The notes beneath the pieces were generated by a model. That model was not told where the DNA came from, searched no databases, and worked only from the letters and a program-made list of their open reading frames with translations. Positions 1 through 9,650 of a stretch of 59,377 nt of DNA are shown here, piece by piece. Position numbers and translations under genes: made by a program. Source of the stretch: Caulobacterales bacterium (GTDB lineage Bacteria > Pseudomonadota > Alphaproteobacteria > Caulobacterales > Caulobacteraceae); NCBI GenBank assembly GCA_019510435.1, contig JAEKKJ010000025.1, positions 1-59,377 on the forward strand, read 5' to 3'. Position 1 is the first letter of the stretch. Each line of letters opens with the position of its first letter.

Positions 1-1961
<1,961 letters not shown>

Positions 1962-2182
1962 GAGGGGAGATCCTTTCTCTGTTCCCTGCCGCTCAACACA
2001 CCCTGGAAGGATCGCGCGCTCATGAAGAGACGGACACACAGCGTTCGTCCCCGCGCGGCGTTGGTCCCCTCCGGCTGCGGCGGCCGCCGCTTCATAGACC
2101 GCCCCTTTCCGCGCGTCCATGTGGCGCTCGCGGAAGCTGGGCCGGAGACGTGAATTGATGCAACTGCGACCGCAGTTTTGAA

Positions 2183-2637
2183 AACCGCAGAGATCGCGGA
2201 GACACGCAGAGGGTTCGTGGACGAGAATCTGATCGGCGAGAGAATCCTAGGCTGTGCGCTCAAGGTGCATCGCGCGCTGGGCCCTGGCTTGCTCGAGGGC
2301 GCATACGAAGCCTGCCTGGCGTATGAACTCACCAAGTCAGGCCTGAATCACGCACGTCAGGTCGCGATGCCCGTCGAATACGACGGCGTGCGGATCGATC
2401 TCGGATACCGCCTCGACATTCTGGTGGAAGACCTCGTCGTGATCGAGATTAAGGCTGTCGATCGGGTGAATGACATTCATCGCGCGCAGATACTTAGCTA
2501 CTTGAAGCTCGGCCGATATCGCCTCGGCTATCTGCTGAATTTCAATGTGAAAATGCTGAAGGACGGAATCTCGCGCGTCGCCAATGGCCTCTGAAATGCG
2601 AAGCTCCTCTCCGCGTATCTCCGCGATCTCTGCGGTT
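2183..2637. mobile_element. inverted-repeat element carrying a GxxExxY gene
   Basis: A 29-base left arm (2183-2211, beginning AACCGCAGAGATCGCGGAGA) is repeated inverted at 2609-2637 with two mismatches in the first 27 bases. The arms enclose exactly one gene: the left arm ends 5 bases before the preferred start codon and the right arm starts 14 bases after the stop. Each arm is built of short GCAGAGA/GCGGAGA-like units. The interior is visibly less GC-rich than the neighbouring genes. No clear target-site duplication is seen. Neighbours are acnA (divergent) and ccmA, whose start lies 17 bases past the right arm. That GxxExxY genes are often bordered by such repeats is from memory; mobility is inferred. 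Confidence 0.65.
2217..2594 (+). CDS. GxxExxY family protein (PD-(D/E)XK nuclease-like)
   Basis: A 125-residue protein of the GxxExxY/PDDEXK_3 family. The family signature is G24-x-x-E27-x-x-Y30, and a PD-(D/E)XK-type core follows with D67 ... E77-I-K79 in RLDILVEDLVVIEIKA. A conserved tail QILSYLKLGRYRLGYLLNF follows. A TTG at 2178 would extend the frame, but residues 2-13 would then be encoded by the left inverted-repeat arm. The GTG at 2217 gives VDENLIGERILG, which fits the family N-terminus, and the arm's GAGGG (2209-2213) can serve as its Shine-Dalgarno sequence. The nuclease fold is known from the family; substrate and role are unknown. Confidence 0.85.
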   Translation: MDENLIGERILGCALKVHRALGPGLLEGAYEACLAYELTKSGLNHARQVAMPVEYDGVRIDLGYRLDILVEDLVVIEIKAVDRVNDIHRAQILSYLKLGRYRLGYLLNFNVKMLKDGISRVANGL

Positions 2638-2654
2638 CATTCTTGGGCGCGCGG

Positions 2655-3257
2655 ATGATCTCGGCGCTCGCCATCAAGGACTCGGCCATTCGGCGTGGGG
2701 GGCGGCTGCTGTTTTCCGGGGTCTCGTTGGCGCTGGAGGCGGGGCAGGCTTGTGCGCTGACGGGGCCGAACGGGTCGGGGAAGACCAGCCTGCTGCGGGC
2801 GGTGGCGGGGCTGGTGCGGCTGGACGGCGGCGAGATCGGCTTCGGCGGCATGGAGGCGGAGGTGGCCCGGGGGGACGGGCTGCACCTGGTGGGCCATGCG
2901 GATGGGCTGAAGAGCGGGCGCACGGCGCGTGAGGAGCTGGCCTTCTGGGTCAGCTGGTGCGGCGGCACGCCCGCCAGCGCACAGGACGCGGCCGAGGCGC
3001 TGGAGCTGGTCCCGCTGCTGGACCTGGAGGTTCGCCGCCTCTCGGCCGGCCAGCGCCGGCGCCTCGCCATGGCGCGCCTCTTGGCGGCGCCGCGAGCCCT
3101 CTGGCTGCTCGACGAGCCCCTGAGCCCGCTCGACGCCCGCTGGCGCGAAGTGTTCGGCGGCCTGATGCGCCGCCACCTGGACCAGGGTGGGCTGATCCTG
3201 GCCGCCGTCCACGACCCGCTGCCTCTGCCGACCCTGAGCCTGGAGCTCGCGGCATGA
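2655..3257 (+). CDS. ccmA: haem exporter ATPase CcmA
   Basis: ATP-binding subunit of the CcmAB(C) complex of system I cytochrome c maturation, acting on the cytoplasmic face of the inner membrane. It has 200 residues. Walker A is GPNGSGKT (37-44), the ABC signature LSAGQ (129-133), Walker B LWLLDEP (149-155) and the H-loop His186. The ATG at 2655 is preferred over a TTG at 2643 because MISALAIKD fits the family start. The stop overlaps the ccmB start by 4 bases (ATGA), so the two are co-translated. ATP hydrolysis drives release of holo-CcmE in the known pathway. The right arm of the upstream repeat element lies just before the start, so that element may influence expression. Confidence 0.95.
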   Translation: MISALAIKDSAIRRGGRLLFSGVSLALEAGQACALTGPNGSGKTSLLRAVAGLVRLDGGEIGFGGMEAEVARGDGLHLVGHADGLKSGRTAREELAFWVSWCGGTPASAQDAAEALELVPLLDLEVRRLSAGQRRRLAMARLLAAPRALWLLDEPLSPLDARWREVFGGLMRRHLDQGGLILAAVHDPLPLPTLSLELAA

Positions 3258-3919
3258 GCATGCTCCTCACCCTGCTGCGGCGCGAGACGGCGCTGGCCTG
3301 GGGCCGTGGCGGCGGTCCGCTGGTGGCGGTCGGCTTCTATGCCGGTGTCGCCACCCTGCTGCCCCTAGCCATCGGGCCGGAGCCGGCGCGGCTGGCCGCC
3401 ATCGCGCCCGGCGCGGCCTGGGTGGCGCTGGCCCTGGCGACCCTCCTGTCGCTGGAGCGCCTGTTCGAGCGGGACTTCGAGGACGGCGCGCTGGACCTCT
3501 TGCTGCTCTCGCCCCAGCCGCTGGAGCTCACCTGCTTCCTCAAGTGCGTCGGCCAGTGGCTGGCCACCGGCGCGCCCCTGGCCCTGGCCGCCCCGGTCGC
3601 CGCCATCGGCCTGGGCGCGCGGCTGGAGCTGGCGCCGCTGATCTTCGCCTGCGCCCTCCTGGGCGGCCTCGCCTTCTCCTTCGTCGGCGGGATCGGCGCG
3701 GCCCTCAGCCTGGGGGCCCGCCGCGGCGGGCTGCTCACCGCGGTGATCGTCCTGCCGCTGTTCGTGCCGCCGGTGATCTTCGGCGGCGGCGCCCTGGACG
3801 CCTTCGCCGGCGGCCTGCCCTGGACGTCGGGCTTCGCCCTGCTCGGCGCCTATGCGGCGGGCGCGGTGGCGCTGGGGCCCTTCGCCATGGCCGGCGCCTG
3901 CCGCAACGCCCTCTCCTGA
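3254..3919 (+). CDS. ccmB: haem exporter permease CcmB
   Basis: Integral membrane subunit of the CcmAB haem-handling transporter. It has 221 residues, the usual length, and about six hydrophobic segments (for example near residues 20-40, 50-65, 100-120, 130-155, 160-180 and 195-215). The motif FERDFEDGALDLLLLSPQPL near residues 70-90 is characteristic of CcmB. The ATG overlaps the ccmA stop. The ccmC gene does not follow directly: a gene for a Spy-like periplasmic protein lies between. Confidence 0.93.
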   Translation: MSMLLTLLRRETALAWGRGGGPLVAVGFYAGVATLLPLAIGPEPARLAAIAPGAAWVALALATLLSLERLFERDFEDGALDLLLLSPQPLELTCFLKCVGQWLATGAPLALAAPVAAIGLGARLELAPLIFACALLGGLAFSFVGGIGAALSLGARRGGLLTAVIVLPLFVPPVIFGGGALDAFAGGLPWTSGFALLGAYAAGAVALGPFAMAGACRNALS

Positions 3920-4058
3920 CCGCCAGGCTGGCCTGATGCCGGGCTGACCAGAACGGCAAGCCGCTGAATGAACAAAGCTTAATCCCGTCCGCCGCGTTTC
4001 CGCCGCATGCTCAAGGCTCCGCTTGAGCCGCGAAGGGAACCCATCGGGAGACGCCGAC

Positions 4059-4721
4059 ATGACCAAGACCCCCCTGACCTGGCTCCTCGCCGGAGCCGCC
4101 CTGACCCTCACGGCCTCCGTGGCCGTCGCCGCCGCCGATCCGCAGGACGACGCTCGCGCCGCTGCCCGCCAGGCGAACGAAGACGCCCGCACCTCCGCTG
4201 CCGATGACGACGACGCCCGCGACGCGGCCCGCGCGGCCCGGCACGAACACCATGAGCTGCGCATCTACCGCCACGACGGCGACGACGTGACCATCGTGCG
4301 CGACGGCCGCCCCGAGACCCTCTCAAGCGTGCTGCAGCTGCGGCCCGACCAGGAGCCGGCCCTGAAGGCGTTCCTGGAGGCGACCCGGCCGGCGCACGAT
4401 CACGAGCACATGTCGCGCATCGACCGCGACGACCCCCGCACCACCCTTCAGAAGCTGGACGAGATGCAGGCGCGGCTGTCCCAGCAGCAGGCCGAGATGG
4501 CCCGCAAGATCGCCGCGGTGCGCGCCTTCTACGCCCAGCTCGACGAACGTCAGAAGAAGGCCTTCGACGCCATGCCGATGATCATGGTCGCCGGCCCCAA
4601 CGTCGGCCCGATCCTGGTCCCGCACGTCATGCCGATCGTCGACCGGTCGTGGCCCACGCCCCCGACGCCGACGCCGACGCCCCCGGTCCCGCCTATGCCG
4701 CCCCGGCCCCCCGGAGCTTGA
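4059..4721 (+). CDS. Spy/CpxP-like periplasmic protein (LTXXQ family)
   Basis: A 220-residue exported protein. The start ATG at 4059 is followed by a clear signal peptide (MTKTPLTWLLAGAALTLTAS, cleavage near AVAAAD). The mature part opens with an Asp/Arg/Ala-rich charged segment, then has two LTXXQ-like motifs, LRPDQ and LDERQ, separated by a predicted coiled helix (RLSQQQAEMARKIAAVRAFY). It ends in a Pro/Thr tail. This arrangement resembles Spy/CpxP/CnrX-type periplasmic chaperones or sensors. It sits between ccmB and ccmC in the same orientation, which suggests a role with periplasmic apocytochromes or metal or redox stress; that role is inference. A TTG start at 4023 is possible but would spoil the signal peptide. 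Confidence 0.75.
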   Translation: MTKTPLTWLLAGAALTLTASVAVAAADPQDDARAAARQANEDARTSAADDDDARDAARAARHEHHELRIYRHDGDDVTIVRDGRPETLSSVLQLRPDQEPALKAFLEATRPAHDHEHMSRIDRDDPRTTLQKLDEMQARLSQQQAEMARKIAAVRAFYAQLDERQKKAFDAMPMIMVAGPNVGPILVPHVMPIVDRSWPTPPTPTPTPPVPPMPPRPPGA

Positions 4722-4773
4722 GCGGCGTCCGCGCCGCTTGCGAGGCGGACGCGCCGGCCCTAATGCGAGAGCC

Positions 4774-5502
4774 ATGAGCTGGGCGCCCGCCTTCCTGTCC
4801 AATCCCGAACGCTTCATGGCGTTCTCGCGCTGGGCGGCGCCGATGTTCGGCCTCCTGGCCGCGGCCCTGGCCGGCGCCGGCCTGTGGCTCGGCTTCCATG
4901 CCCCGCCGGACTACCAGCAGGGCCTGACGGTGCGGATCATGTTCATCCACATCCCCTCGGCCTGGATGTCGATGTTCGTCTACGCCTGCCTGGCCGGGGC
5001 CAGCTTCCTGGCGCTGATCTTCCGGCACGTGCTGGCCGACGCGGCGGCGCAGGCGGCCGCCCCGCTGGGCGCCGGCTTCACGCTCCTGGCCCTCGTCACC
5101 GGCTCGCTCTGGGGCCGGCCGATGTGGGGGACCTTCTGGGTCTGGGACGCGCGGCTGACCTCGGTGCTGGTGCTGCTGCTGCTGTACGTCGCCTACATCG
5201 CCCTGCGTGCGGCCCTGGACGACGAGCAGAAGGCCGCGCGGGCGGGCGCCATCCTGGCGCTGGTGGGCGTGGTCAACCTGCCGATCATCCACTTCAGCGT
5301 CGACTGGTGGAACACCCTGCACCAGGGCGCCTCGGTGTTCAAAAAGGGCGGCTCCAGCCTGGCGCCGGTCTACTACTGGCCGGTGATCCTGCTCACCCTG
5401 GCGTGGATGTCGGCGTTCGGCTCGCTCTGGCTGGTGCGGATCCGGGGCGAGGTCTGGCGGCGGCGGGCCGATGCGGCGGCGCTGCGGGTGGCCTACAGCT
5501 GA
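4774..5502 (+). CDS. ccmC: haem-handling membrane protein CcmC
   Basis: Inner-membrane protein that loads haem onto CcmE. It has 242 residues and six hydrophobic segments. The tryptophan-rich WWD domain WGTFWVWDARLTS is at 118-130, flanked by the two haem-ligand candidates H59 (MFIHIPSAW) and H183 (WWNTLHQ). An in-frame upstream start at 4738 would add a non-hydrophobic GC-rich leader, so the ATG at 4774 is chosen. A GC-rich inverted repeat (about 4724-4754) lies between the Spy-like gene and this one and may attenuate transcription. ccmD follows after 2 bases. Confidence 0.96.
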   Translation: MSWAPAFLSNPERFMAFSRWAAPMFGLLAAALAGAGLWLGFHAPPDYQQGLTVRIMFIHIPSAWMSMFVYACLAGASFLALIFRHVLADAAAQAAAPLGAGFTLLALVTGSLWGRPMWGTFWVWDARLTSVLVLLLLYVAYIALRAALDDEQKAARAGAILALVGVVNLPIIHFSVDWWNTLHQGASVFKKGGSSLAPVYYWPVILLTLAWMSAFGSLWLVRIRGEVWRRRADAAALRVAYS

Positions 5503-5504
5503 CC

Positions 5505-5672
5505 ATGGCCGACAAATATGCGCTCTTCATCTGGCCGGCCTATCTGGTCACCGGCGTGGTCTTCGCCGCGCTGATCGGCCTGTCGCTCAGCCACAGCCGC
5601 CGCTGGAAGCGCCGCTACGAGGAGCTCTCGGGCAAGGCCCCCGCCGACCCGGCGAAGAAGGCCGCGCCGTGA
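5505..5672 (+). CDS. ccmD: haem exporter accessory protein CcmD
   Basis: A 55-residue small membrane protein that in system I helps release holo-CcmE from CcmABC. It has one transmembrane helix (about residues 8-30, FIWPAYLVTGVVFAALIG) followed by a basic stretch SRRWKRRYEEL, exactly the CcmD pattern. It lies 2 bases after ccmC and its stop overlaps the GTG of the thioredoxin-like gene (GTGA). Confidence 0.92.
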   Translation: MADKYALFIWPAYLVTGVVFAALIGLSLSHSRRWKRRYEELSGKAPADPAKKAAP

Positions 5673-6184
5673 GGCGCTGGCTGGCGGCCCTCCCGCTGGT
5701 GGCGCTGCTGGCGCTGGGCGCGCTCTTCTACTTCTACGCCCTGCACCGCGACCCCCAGGTCCAGCCCAAGGCGCTGGTGGGCAAGATGGCGCCTGACCTC
5801 ACGCTGCCCGAGCTCGCCGGCGGCCAGGCCGTGCGCCTGCGGGCCGCCACCGACCAGGGGCCGGTGATCGTCAACTTCTTCGCCTCGTGGTGCGCCCCCT
5901 GCGAGATCGAGCATCCGGTGCTGATGGGCCTGAAGGGTCGCGGGGCCACGGTGATCGGCGTCGCCTTCAAGGACGCCCCGCCCAATACCCAGGCCCTGCT
6001 GACCCGGCTGGGCGATCCCTACGCCCAGGTGCTGGTGGACCGCGACGGCCGCGCCGGCGTGGAGTTCGGCGTCACCGGCGTGCCCGAGACCTACGTGGTC
6101 GCCCGTGGCGGCAAGGTGATCGCCAAGCACACCGGCCCCCTGGACGAAGCCGAGGCGGCGCGATTGGCCCAACTGGCGCGTTAA
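5669..6184 (+). CDS. ccmG: thiol:disulfide interchange protein CcmG/DsbE
   Basis: Periplasmic membrane-anchored thioredoxin-like reductase that keeps apocytochrome c cysteines reduced for haem attachment. It has 171 residues with an N-terminal anchor (residues 4-24), the active site WCAPC (74-78), and the cis-Pro region GVPETYV typical of CcmG. GTG start, overlapping the ccmD stop. ccmE, ccmF and ccmH are not in this window, so the rest of the pathway must be encoded elsewhere. Confidence 0.94.
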   Translation: MRRWLAALPLVALLALGALFYFYALHRDPQVQPKALVGKMAPDLTLPELAGGQAVRLRAATDQGPVIVNFFASWCAPCEIEHPVLMGLKGRGATVIGVAFKDAPPNTQALLTRLGDPYAQVLVDRDGRAGVEFGVTGVPETYVVARGGKVIAKHTGPLDEAEAARLAQLAR

Positions 6185-6195
6185 CCCGGCGTTGA
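6181..6195. promoter_or_regulatory. possible CtrA-type half-match TTAA-N7-TTGA
   Basis: The stop region of ccmG contains TTAA, seven bases, then TTGA, one base off the CtrA consensus TTAA-N7-TTAA known from Caulobacter. It lies about 50 bases upstream of a small alanine/proline-rich gene. A chance match is quite possible. Confidence 0.2.
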
Positions 6196-6246
6196 GGGGC
6201 GCACGCCAGTTTGGGGGCGTCCGTTAACCATGTTGGCCGCCCGACC

Positions 6247-6516
6247 GTGACCACTCCGATCCGCCCCGGCGCTCCGCAACTCCCGCCGCAACCCAGCGCT
6301 GCGGCCGATCCGGCCAAGCTGGCGGCGCAGCGCGCGTTCTTCCAGGCGGCGATGGGCCGGACCGGCGCGCCCCAGGCGGCGGCGAGCACGGCCACAGTGG
6401 CGACATCCGCGCCACCGGCGGCGTCCCCGCCGGTCCAGCGGATGGCGGCAAATACGCCCGCTGAAGCCCCTCAAAAGATACTCCGGCCAGGCTCGTTAAT
6501 CGACATCCGCGTCTAA
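6247..6516 (+). CDS. small Ala/Pro-rich protein of unknown function
   Basis: An 89-residue protein read from a GTG at 6247. It is low-complexity, with a conserved-looking middle block (DPAKLAAQRAFFQAAMGR) and a distinct C-terminus (KILRPGSLIDIRV). No signal peptide or membrane segment is seen. Third-position GC use is strong, as in real genes here. I do not recognise the family. A longer frame from a TTG at 6211 is less likely. It stands alone between ccmG and another small gene. Confidence 0.55.
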   Translation: MTTPIRPGAPQLPPQPSAAADPAKLAAQRAFFQAAMGRTGAPQAAASTATVATSAPPAASPPVQRMAANTPAEAPQKILRPGSLIDIRV

Positions 6517-6534
6517 CTGTCGCGCCTAAGTCTC

Positions 6535-6552
6535 GAAATTAACGATAATTTC
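6535..6552. promoter_or_regulatory. AT-rich palindrome upstream of a small gene
   Basis: GAAATTA-ACGA-TAATTTC is a perfect 7-base inverted repeat in an unusually AT-rich island. It lies about 60 bases before the next small gene and 20 bases after the previous stop. An operator or promoter element is plausible; nothing more can be said. Confidence 0.4.
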
Positions 6553-6609
6553 TTCGGAACGTCCCGGGCGGCGCGCGGGTTTGGCAGCTGAACGCCGCGC
6601 GTGAAAGCC

Positions 6610-6807
6610 ATGATGGGACGGGACGAGCGAATCTACGACGAGGCGGCCGAGCTCTGGCGTCGGCTGTACGACGAGCCGCCGCCGCGCGAGGCGGACGGCG
6701 CGACGATCCTTGCCCTCATCGTCGGCAGCCTGCCCGATGCGGACTACAACCGCCTGGCTACGCCGCACCTGCGCGGCGCGAACGTCGCCTTCCCCAAGCG
6801 CGCCTAA
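6610..6807 (+). CDS. small protein of unknown function
   Basis: A 65-residue acidic protein (start ATG 6610; GTG 6601 and ATG 6613 are alternatives). Sequence features: MGRDERIYDEAAELWRRLYD, a Pro/Glu linker, then ATILALIVGSLPDADYNRL and a short tail. It is probably helical and soluble. Codon use matches the neighbours. The family is not recognised. It is convergent with yciB, ending 18 bases before that gene's stop. Confidence 0.55.
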   Translation: MMGRDERIYDEAAELWRRLYDEPPPREADGATILALIVGSLPDADYNRLATPHLRGANVAFPKRA

Positions 6808-6825
6808 CGGCCGCGCCTGCGGGAC

Positions 6826-7395
6826 CTATTTCGCCGGCGGATCGTCCGGCGCGTGCTTCATCATCAGCGGCATCTGGGTCAGGGCGAAGACGAAGATCAG
6901 CACCGCCGCGCCCGGGAACTTGAAGAAGCCCCAGACCAGGGTCGACTGGGTGCGCCAGACCGCCTCGTTGGTCGCGGCCAGGGCGAAGAAGAACAGCGCG
7001 TAGCGAAGCGTCAGGGTGCGCACCACCGGGTCGGGCAGGTGGAAGGCGTCGCCCATCAGGGTCTTCAGCGGGTTCTTGCCGCGGATCAGGCCGGTCAGCA
7101 GGAAGAGGCCGAACAGGCAGTAGAGGATGGTCGGCTTCATCTTGATGAAGCGGTCGTCGTGGAAGACGATCGTCAGCCCGCCGAACACCACGCCCATCAC
7201 CGCGGTCACCAGCGGCATGGGCGCGACGCGGCGCTCCAGCGCATAGCCGACCGCCAGGGCCAGCACCGAGCCGATCACCACCGCCCAGCTGGCCGCCACC
7301 GCATTGCCATGCGTCGTGGCCAGGGCGCCCAGGAACACCGCCAGGGGTCCGTAGTCGACCGCCATGCGGATGTAGGTCTTGGTCTTGCTCGTCAC
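6826..7395 (-). CDS. yciB: inner membrane-spanning protein YciB (septation protein A family)
   Basis: A 189-residue polytopic inner-membrane protein with about five hydrophobic segments and the family hallmark FHDDRFIKMKPTI near residues 78-90. YciB/IspZ proteins take part in cell envelope integrity and septation; the molecular activity is not known. Its ATG overlaps the ftsY stop by 4 bases, so the two genes form a translationally coupled operon. Confidence 0.93.
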   Translation of the reverse strand: MTSKTKTYIRMAVDYGPLAVFLGALATTHGNAVAASWAVVIGSVLALAVGYALERRVAPMPLVTAVMGVVFGGLTIVFHDDRFIKMKPTILYCLFGLFLLTGLIRGKNPLKTLMGDAFHLPDPVVRTLTLRYALFFFALAATNEAVWRTQSTLVWGFFKFPGAAVLIFVFALTQMPLMMKHAPDDPPAK

Positions 7396-8336
7396 GCCAC
7401 CGTCTCCCCGAGGCCCACCAGGGTGCGGGCGAAGGCGCGGGCGTCGAAGGGCTGCAGGTCGTCCACCCCCTCGCCGACGCCGATCAGCTTGATCGGGCTG
7501 TCCGAGGCCTGGGCCACCGGCACCAGCACCCCGCCGCGGGCCGTGCCGTCCAGCTTGGTCATGACGATCCCCGAGACCCCGATCTGGTTGCCGAAGATGT
7601 TCTCCTGGGCCAGGGCGTTGCGCCCGACGGTGGCGTCCAGCACCAGGAGGGTCTCGTGCGGCGCGTCAGGGTCCACCTTCTTGACCACCCGGATGATCTT
7701 CAGGAGCTCGTCCATCAGGCCCTGCTTGTTCTGCAGGCGGCCGGCGGTGTCGATCAGCACCACGTCATAGCCCTCGGCCTGGGCCTTTTGCACCGCGTCG
7801 AACGCCAGCCCCGCCGCGTCCGAGCCCGTGGGCCGGCCGATGAAATCGGCGCCAGCGCGCTCGGACCAGACCTTCAGCTGCTCGACCGCCGCCGCGCGGA
7901 AGGTGTCGCCGGCCACCACCAGCACCTTGGCGCCGCGGCGCGTGAGGTCGGTGGCGACCTTGCCCAGGGTCGTGGTCTTGCCCGAGCCGTTCACGCCGAT
8001 GAAGAGCACGATGTAGGGCCGCGGGCCGCCCAGCGGGTCGAACACGCCCTGCCGGCTCGACAGCTCCTCGCCGATCGCCGAGCCCAGGGCCTCGCGGATC
8101 TCGGCCTCGTCCACGTCCTTGCCGAACTTCTCGGCGGCGAAGCGCTCGGTGATCCGGGCGGCCGAATGCGGGCCGAGGTCGGCCTCGATCAGCATCTCCT
8201 CCAGCTCGTCCAGCTTGGCCTGGTCCAGCGGCTGCTTGGCCACGAAGACCTGGGCGATCTGGTCGCCCATCTGCTTGGAGGACTTCGTCAGCCCCTCGGT
8301 GAGGCGCTGGAACCAGCCGCGTTTGGGTTCAGACAT
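7392..8336 (-). CDS. ftsY: signal recognition particle receptor FtsY
   Basis: SRP receptor GTPase that docks ribosome-nascent chains at the membrane. It has 314 residues: a short N-terminal region, then the N domain (helical, 20-95) and the G domain. Motifs: GVNGSGKT (114-121), DTFRAAA (144-150), DTAGR (196-200), TKLDGTARGG (260-269). The acidic A domain found in E. coli is essentially absent, as in many alphaproteobacteria. It is followed directly by yciB. Confidence 0.97.
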   Translation of the reverse strand: MSEPKRGWFQRLTEGLTKSSKQMGDQIAQVFVAKQPLDQAKLDELEEMLIEADLGPHSAARITERFAAEKFGKDVDEAEIREALGSAIGEELSSRQGVFDPLGGPRPYIVLFIGVNGSGKTTTLGKVATDLTRRGAKVLVVAGDTFRAAAVEQLKVWSERAGADFIGRPTGSDAAGLAFDAVQKAQAEGYDVVLIDTAGRLQNKQGLMDELLKIIRVVKKVDPDAPHETLLVLDATVGRNALAQENIFGNQIGVSGIVMTKLDGTARGGVLVPVAQASDSPIKLIGVGEGVDDLQPFDARAFARTLVGLGETVA

Positions 8337-8397
8337 GGGGGGCGCTTCTAGCCGCAGGCTTGCCCCGCGTCACGCGCCACCGCACTAAGAGCGCGCA

Positions 8398-9027
8398 ATG
8401 GACGCGCTGGCCGCCTCGCTCTCGGTGCTGGACTACGCCGCTGTGGCGGTGTTCGGGGCGTCCGGCGCATTGGCCGCGGCGCGGCGCAAGCACGACATCA
8501 TCACCTTCGGCTTCTTCGCGGCCGTCACCGGCGTCGGCGGCGGCACCCTGCGCGACCTCCTGATCGGCGCGCAGGTGTTCTGGGTGGCGCGGCCGCAGTA
8601 TGTGGCGGTGTGCCTGGCCGGCGCCCTGGCGATCTGGATCTTCGGCTGGGGCCGGCGGGGCGAGCGGATGCTGATCTGGCTCGACGCCGTGGGCATGGCC
8701 GCCTACGCGGTTGTCGGCGCCTTGAAGGCCAGCTCCCTGGGCGTGCCGCCGTTCTCGGCGGTGGTGATGGGGGTGCTGACCTCCAGCTTCGGCGGGGTCA
8801 TCCGCGACGTGCTCGCCCACGAGCCGTCGATCCTGCTGCGCCGCGAGCTCTACATCACCCCGGCGCTGATCGGCGCGGCGGTGTTCGTGGCCCTGAACGC
8901 CGCGCACCTGCCGCTGTTCGCCTCGGGCGGCGCGGGCTTCGTGGCGGCCTTCGTGGTGCGCGCCGGCGCGATCCTGTTCGGCTGGCAGATGCCGGGGTTC
9001 CCCGGGCGGAGCGGGCCGGACGACTGA
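8398..9027 (+). CDS. trimeric intracellular cation channel (TRIC/UPF0126) family protein
   Basis: A 209-residue inner-membrane protein with two homologous halves of three helices, each carrying the family glycine/arginine motif: GVGGGTLRDLL near residue 47 and SFGGVIRDVL near residue 132. Bacterial TRIC homologues are K+-permeable channels; the physiological role here is unknown. It is divergent from ftsY, with about 60 bases between the starts. Confidence 0.9.
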   Translation: MDALAASLSVLDYAAVAVFGASGALAAARRKHDIITFGFFAAVTGVGGGTLRDLLIGAQVFWVARPQYVAVCLAGALAIWIFGWGRRGERMLIWLDAVGMAAYAVVGALKASSLGVPPFSAVVMGVLTSSFGGVIRDVLAHEPSILLRRELYITPALIGAAVFVALNAAHLPLFASGGAGFVAAFVVRAGAILFGWQMPGFPGRSGPDD

Positions 9028-9054
9028 CCCGCACCCGCACCCTCCCAAAATGTC

Positions 9055-9166
9055 GTCATCCCACGGTCAGCCGAAGGCTGAACCGGGGGACCCAAGCTGA
9101 GTCGCCGCCGATGCAGATGCCGCATGGGTCCCCCGGTTCGCCCTCACGGGCGACCGTGGGATGACG
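9055..9166. repeat. two-armed palindromic repeat, type D
   Basis: The left arm 9055-9095 (GTCATCCCACGGTC ... AACCGGGGGACCCA) is matched inverted at about 9124-9166. Each arm also has its own inner hairpin (AGCC-GAA-GGCT left, CGCCC-TCA-CGGGCG right). Related single arms occur at 38981-39020 and 42165-42202. It fills the space between convergent genes and may also stop transcription from both sides. Confidence 0.75.
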
Positions 9167-9200
9167 AATGTTGGGGTGGGGCGGCGAGGGTCGCGTCGCC

Positions 9201-9650
9201 TCAGGTGTCCCGATCCGGATGCTGGTGGGAGACGACGCCCGCGTAGTAGCCCGCCAGCTTGGCCTCCTCCTGCGGCGTGCGGCCCGGCAGGTCGTCGAGC
9301 TCGTCCACCCAGGGCAGCTTTGCCTCCAGGCCGATCTGGATCACCGGCCGGATGTCGGTGGGGTCGTCGAAGGCCCCAATGGCGAAGTCGAAGAAGGCCG
9401 GGCCGCCTTCGAAGGTCAGTTGGGTGCCGCACTCGCCGCAGAAGCCCCGGCGCACCACGTTGGAGCTCTGGAAATACTTCGGCGCGCCCCGGGTCCAGGT
9501 GACCTGCTCCGTCCGCGCCGACACATAGGGGCCGTAGAACGCGCCGAACGCCTTCTGGCACATCCGGCAGTGGCAGATGCTGGCGCGGCCCAGCTCGCCC
9601 TCCACGCGGAAGCGCACAGCGCCGCACTGGCATCCGCCGGACCGGGTCAT
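9201..9650 (-). CDS. GFA (glutathione-dependent formaldehyde-activating) family protein
   Basis: A 149-residue zinc protein of the Gfa/CENP-V fold. The zinc ligands are visible as C7-Q-C9, C26-H-C28-R-M-C31 and C71-G-E-C74. Such proteins bind glutathione adducts or act as small carbon-sulfur lyases; the substrate cannot be told. The ATG overlaps the mtaB stop by 4 bases, so it is the last gene of the dapF operon. Confidence 0.9.
   Translation of the reverse strand: MTRSGGCQCGAVRFRVEGELGRASICHCRMCQKAFGAFYGPYVSARTEQVTWTRGAPKYFQSSNVVRRGFCGECGTQLTFEGGPAFFDFAIGAFDDPTDIRPVIQIGLEAKLPWVDELDDLPGRTPQEEAKLAGYYAGVVSHQHPDRDT

Noticed and set aside
2165..2216. Target-site duplication around the GxxExxY element
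   Set aside because: Flanks compared on both sides show no convincing direct repeat.
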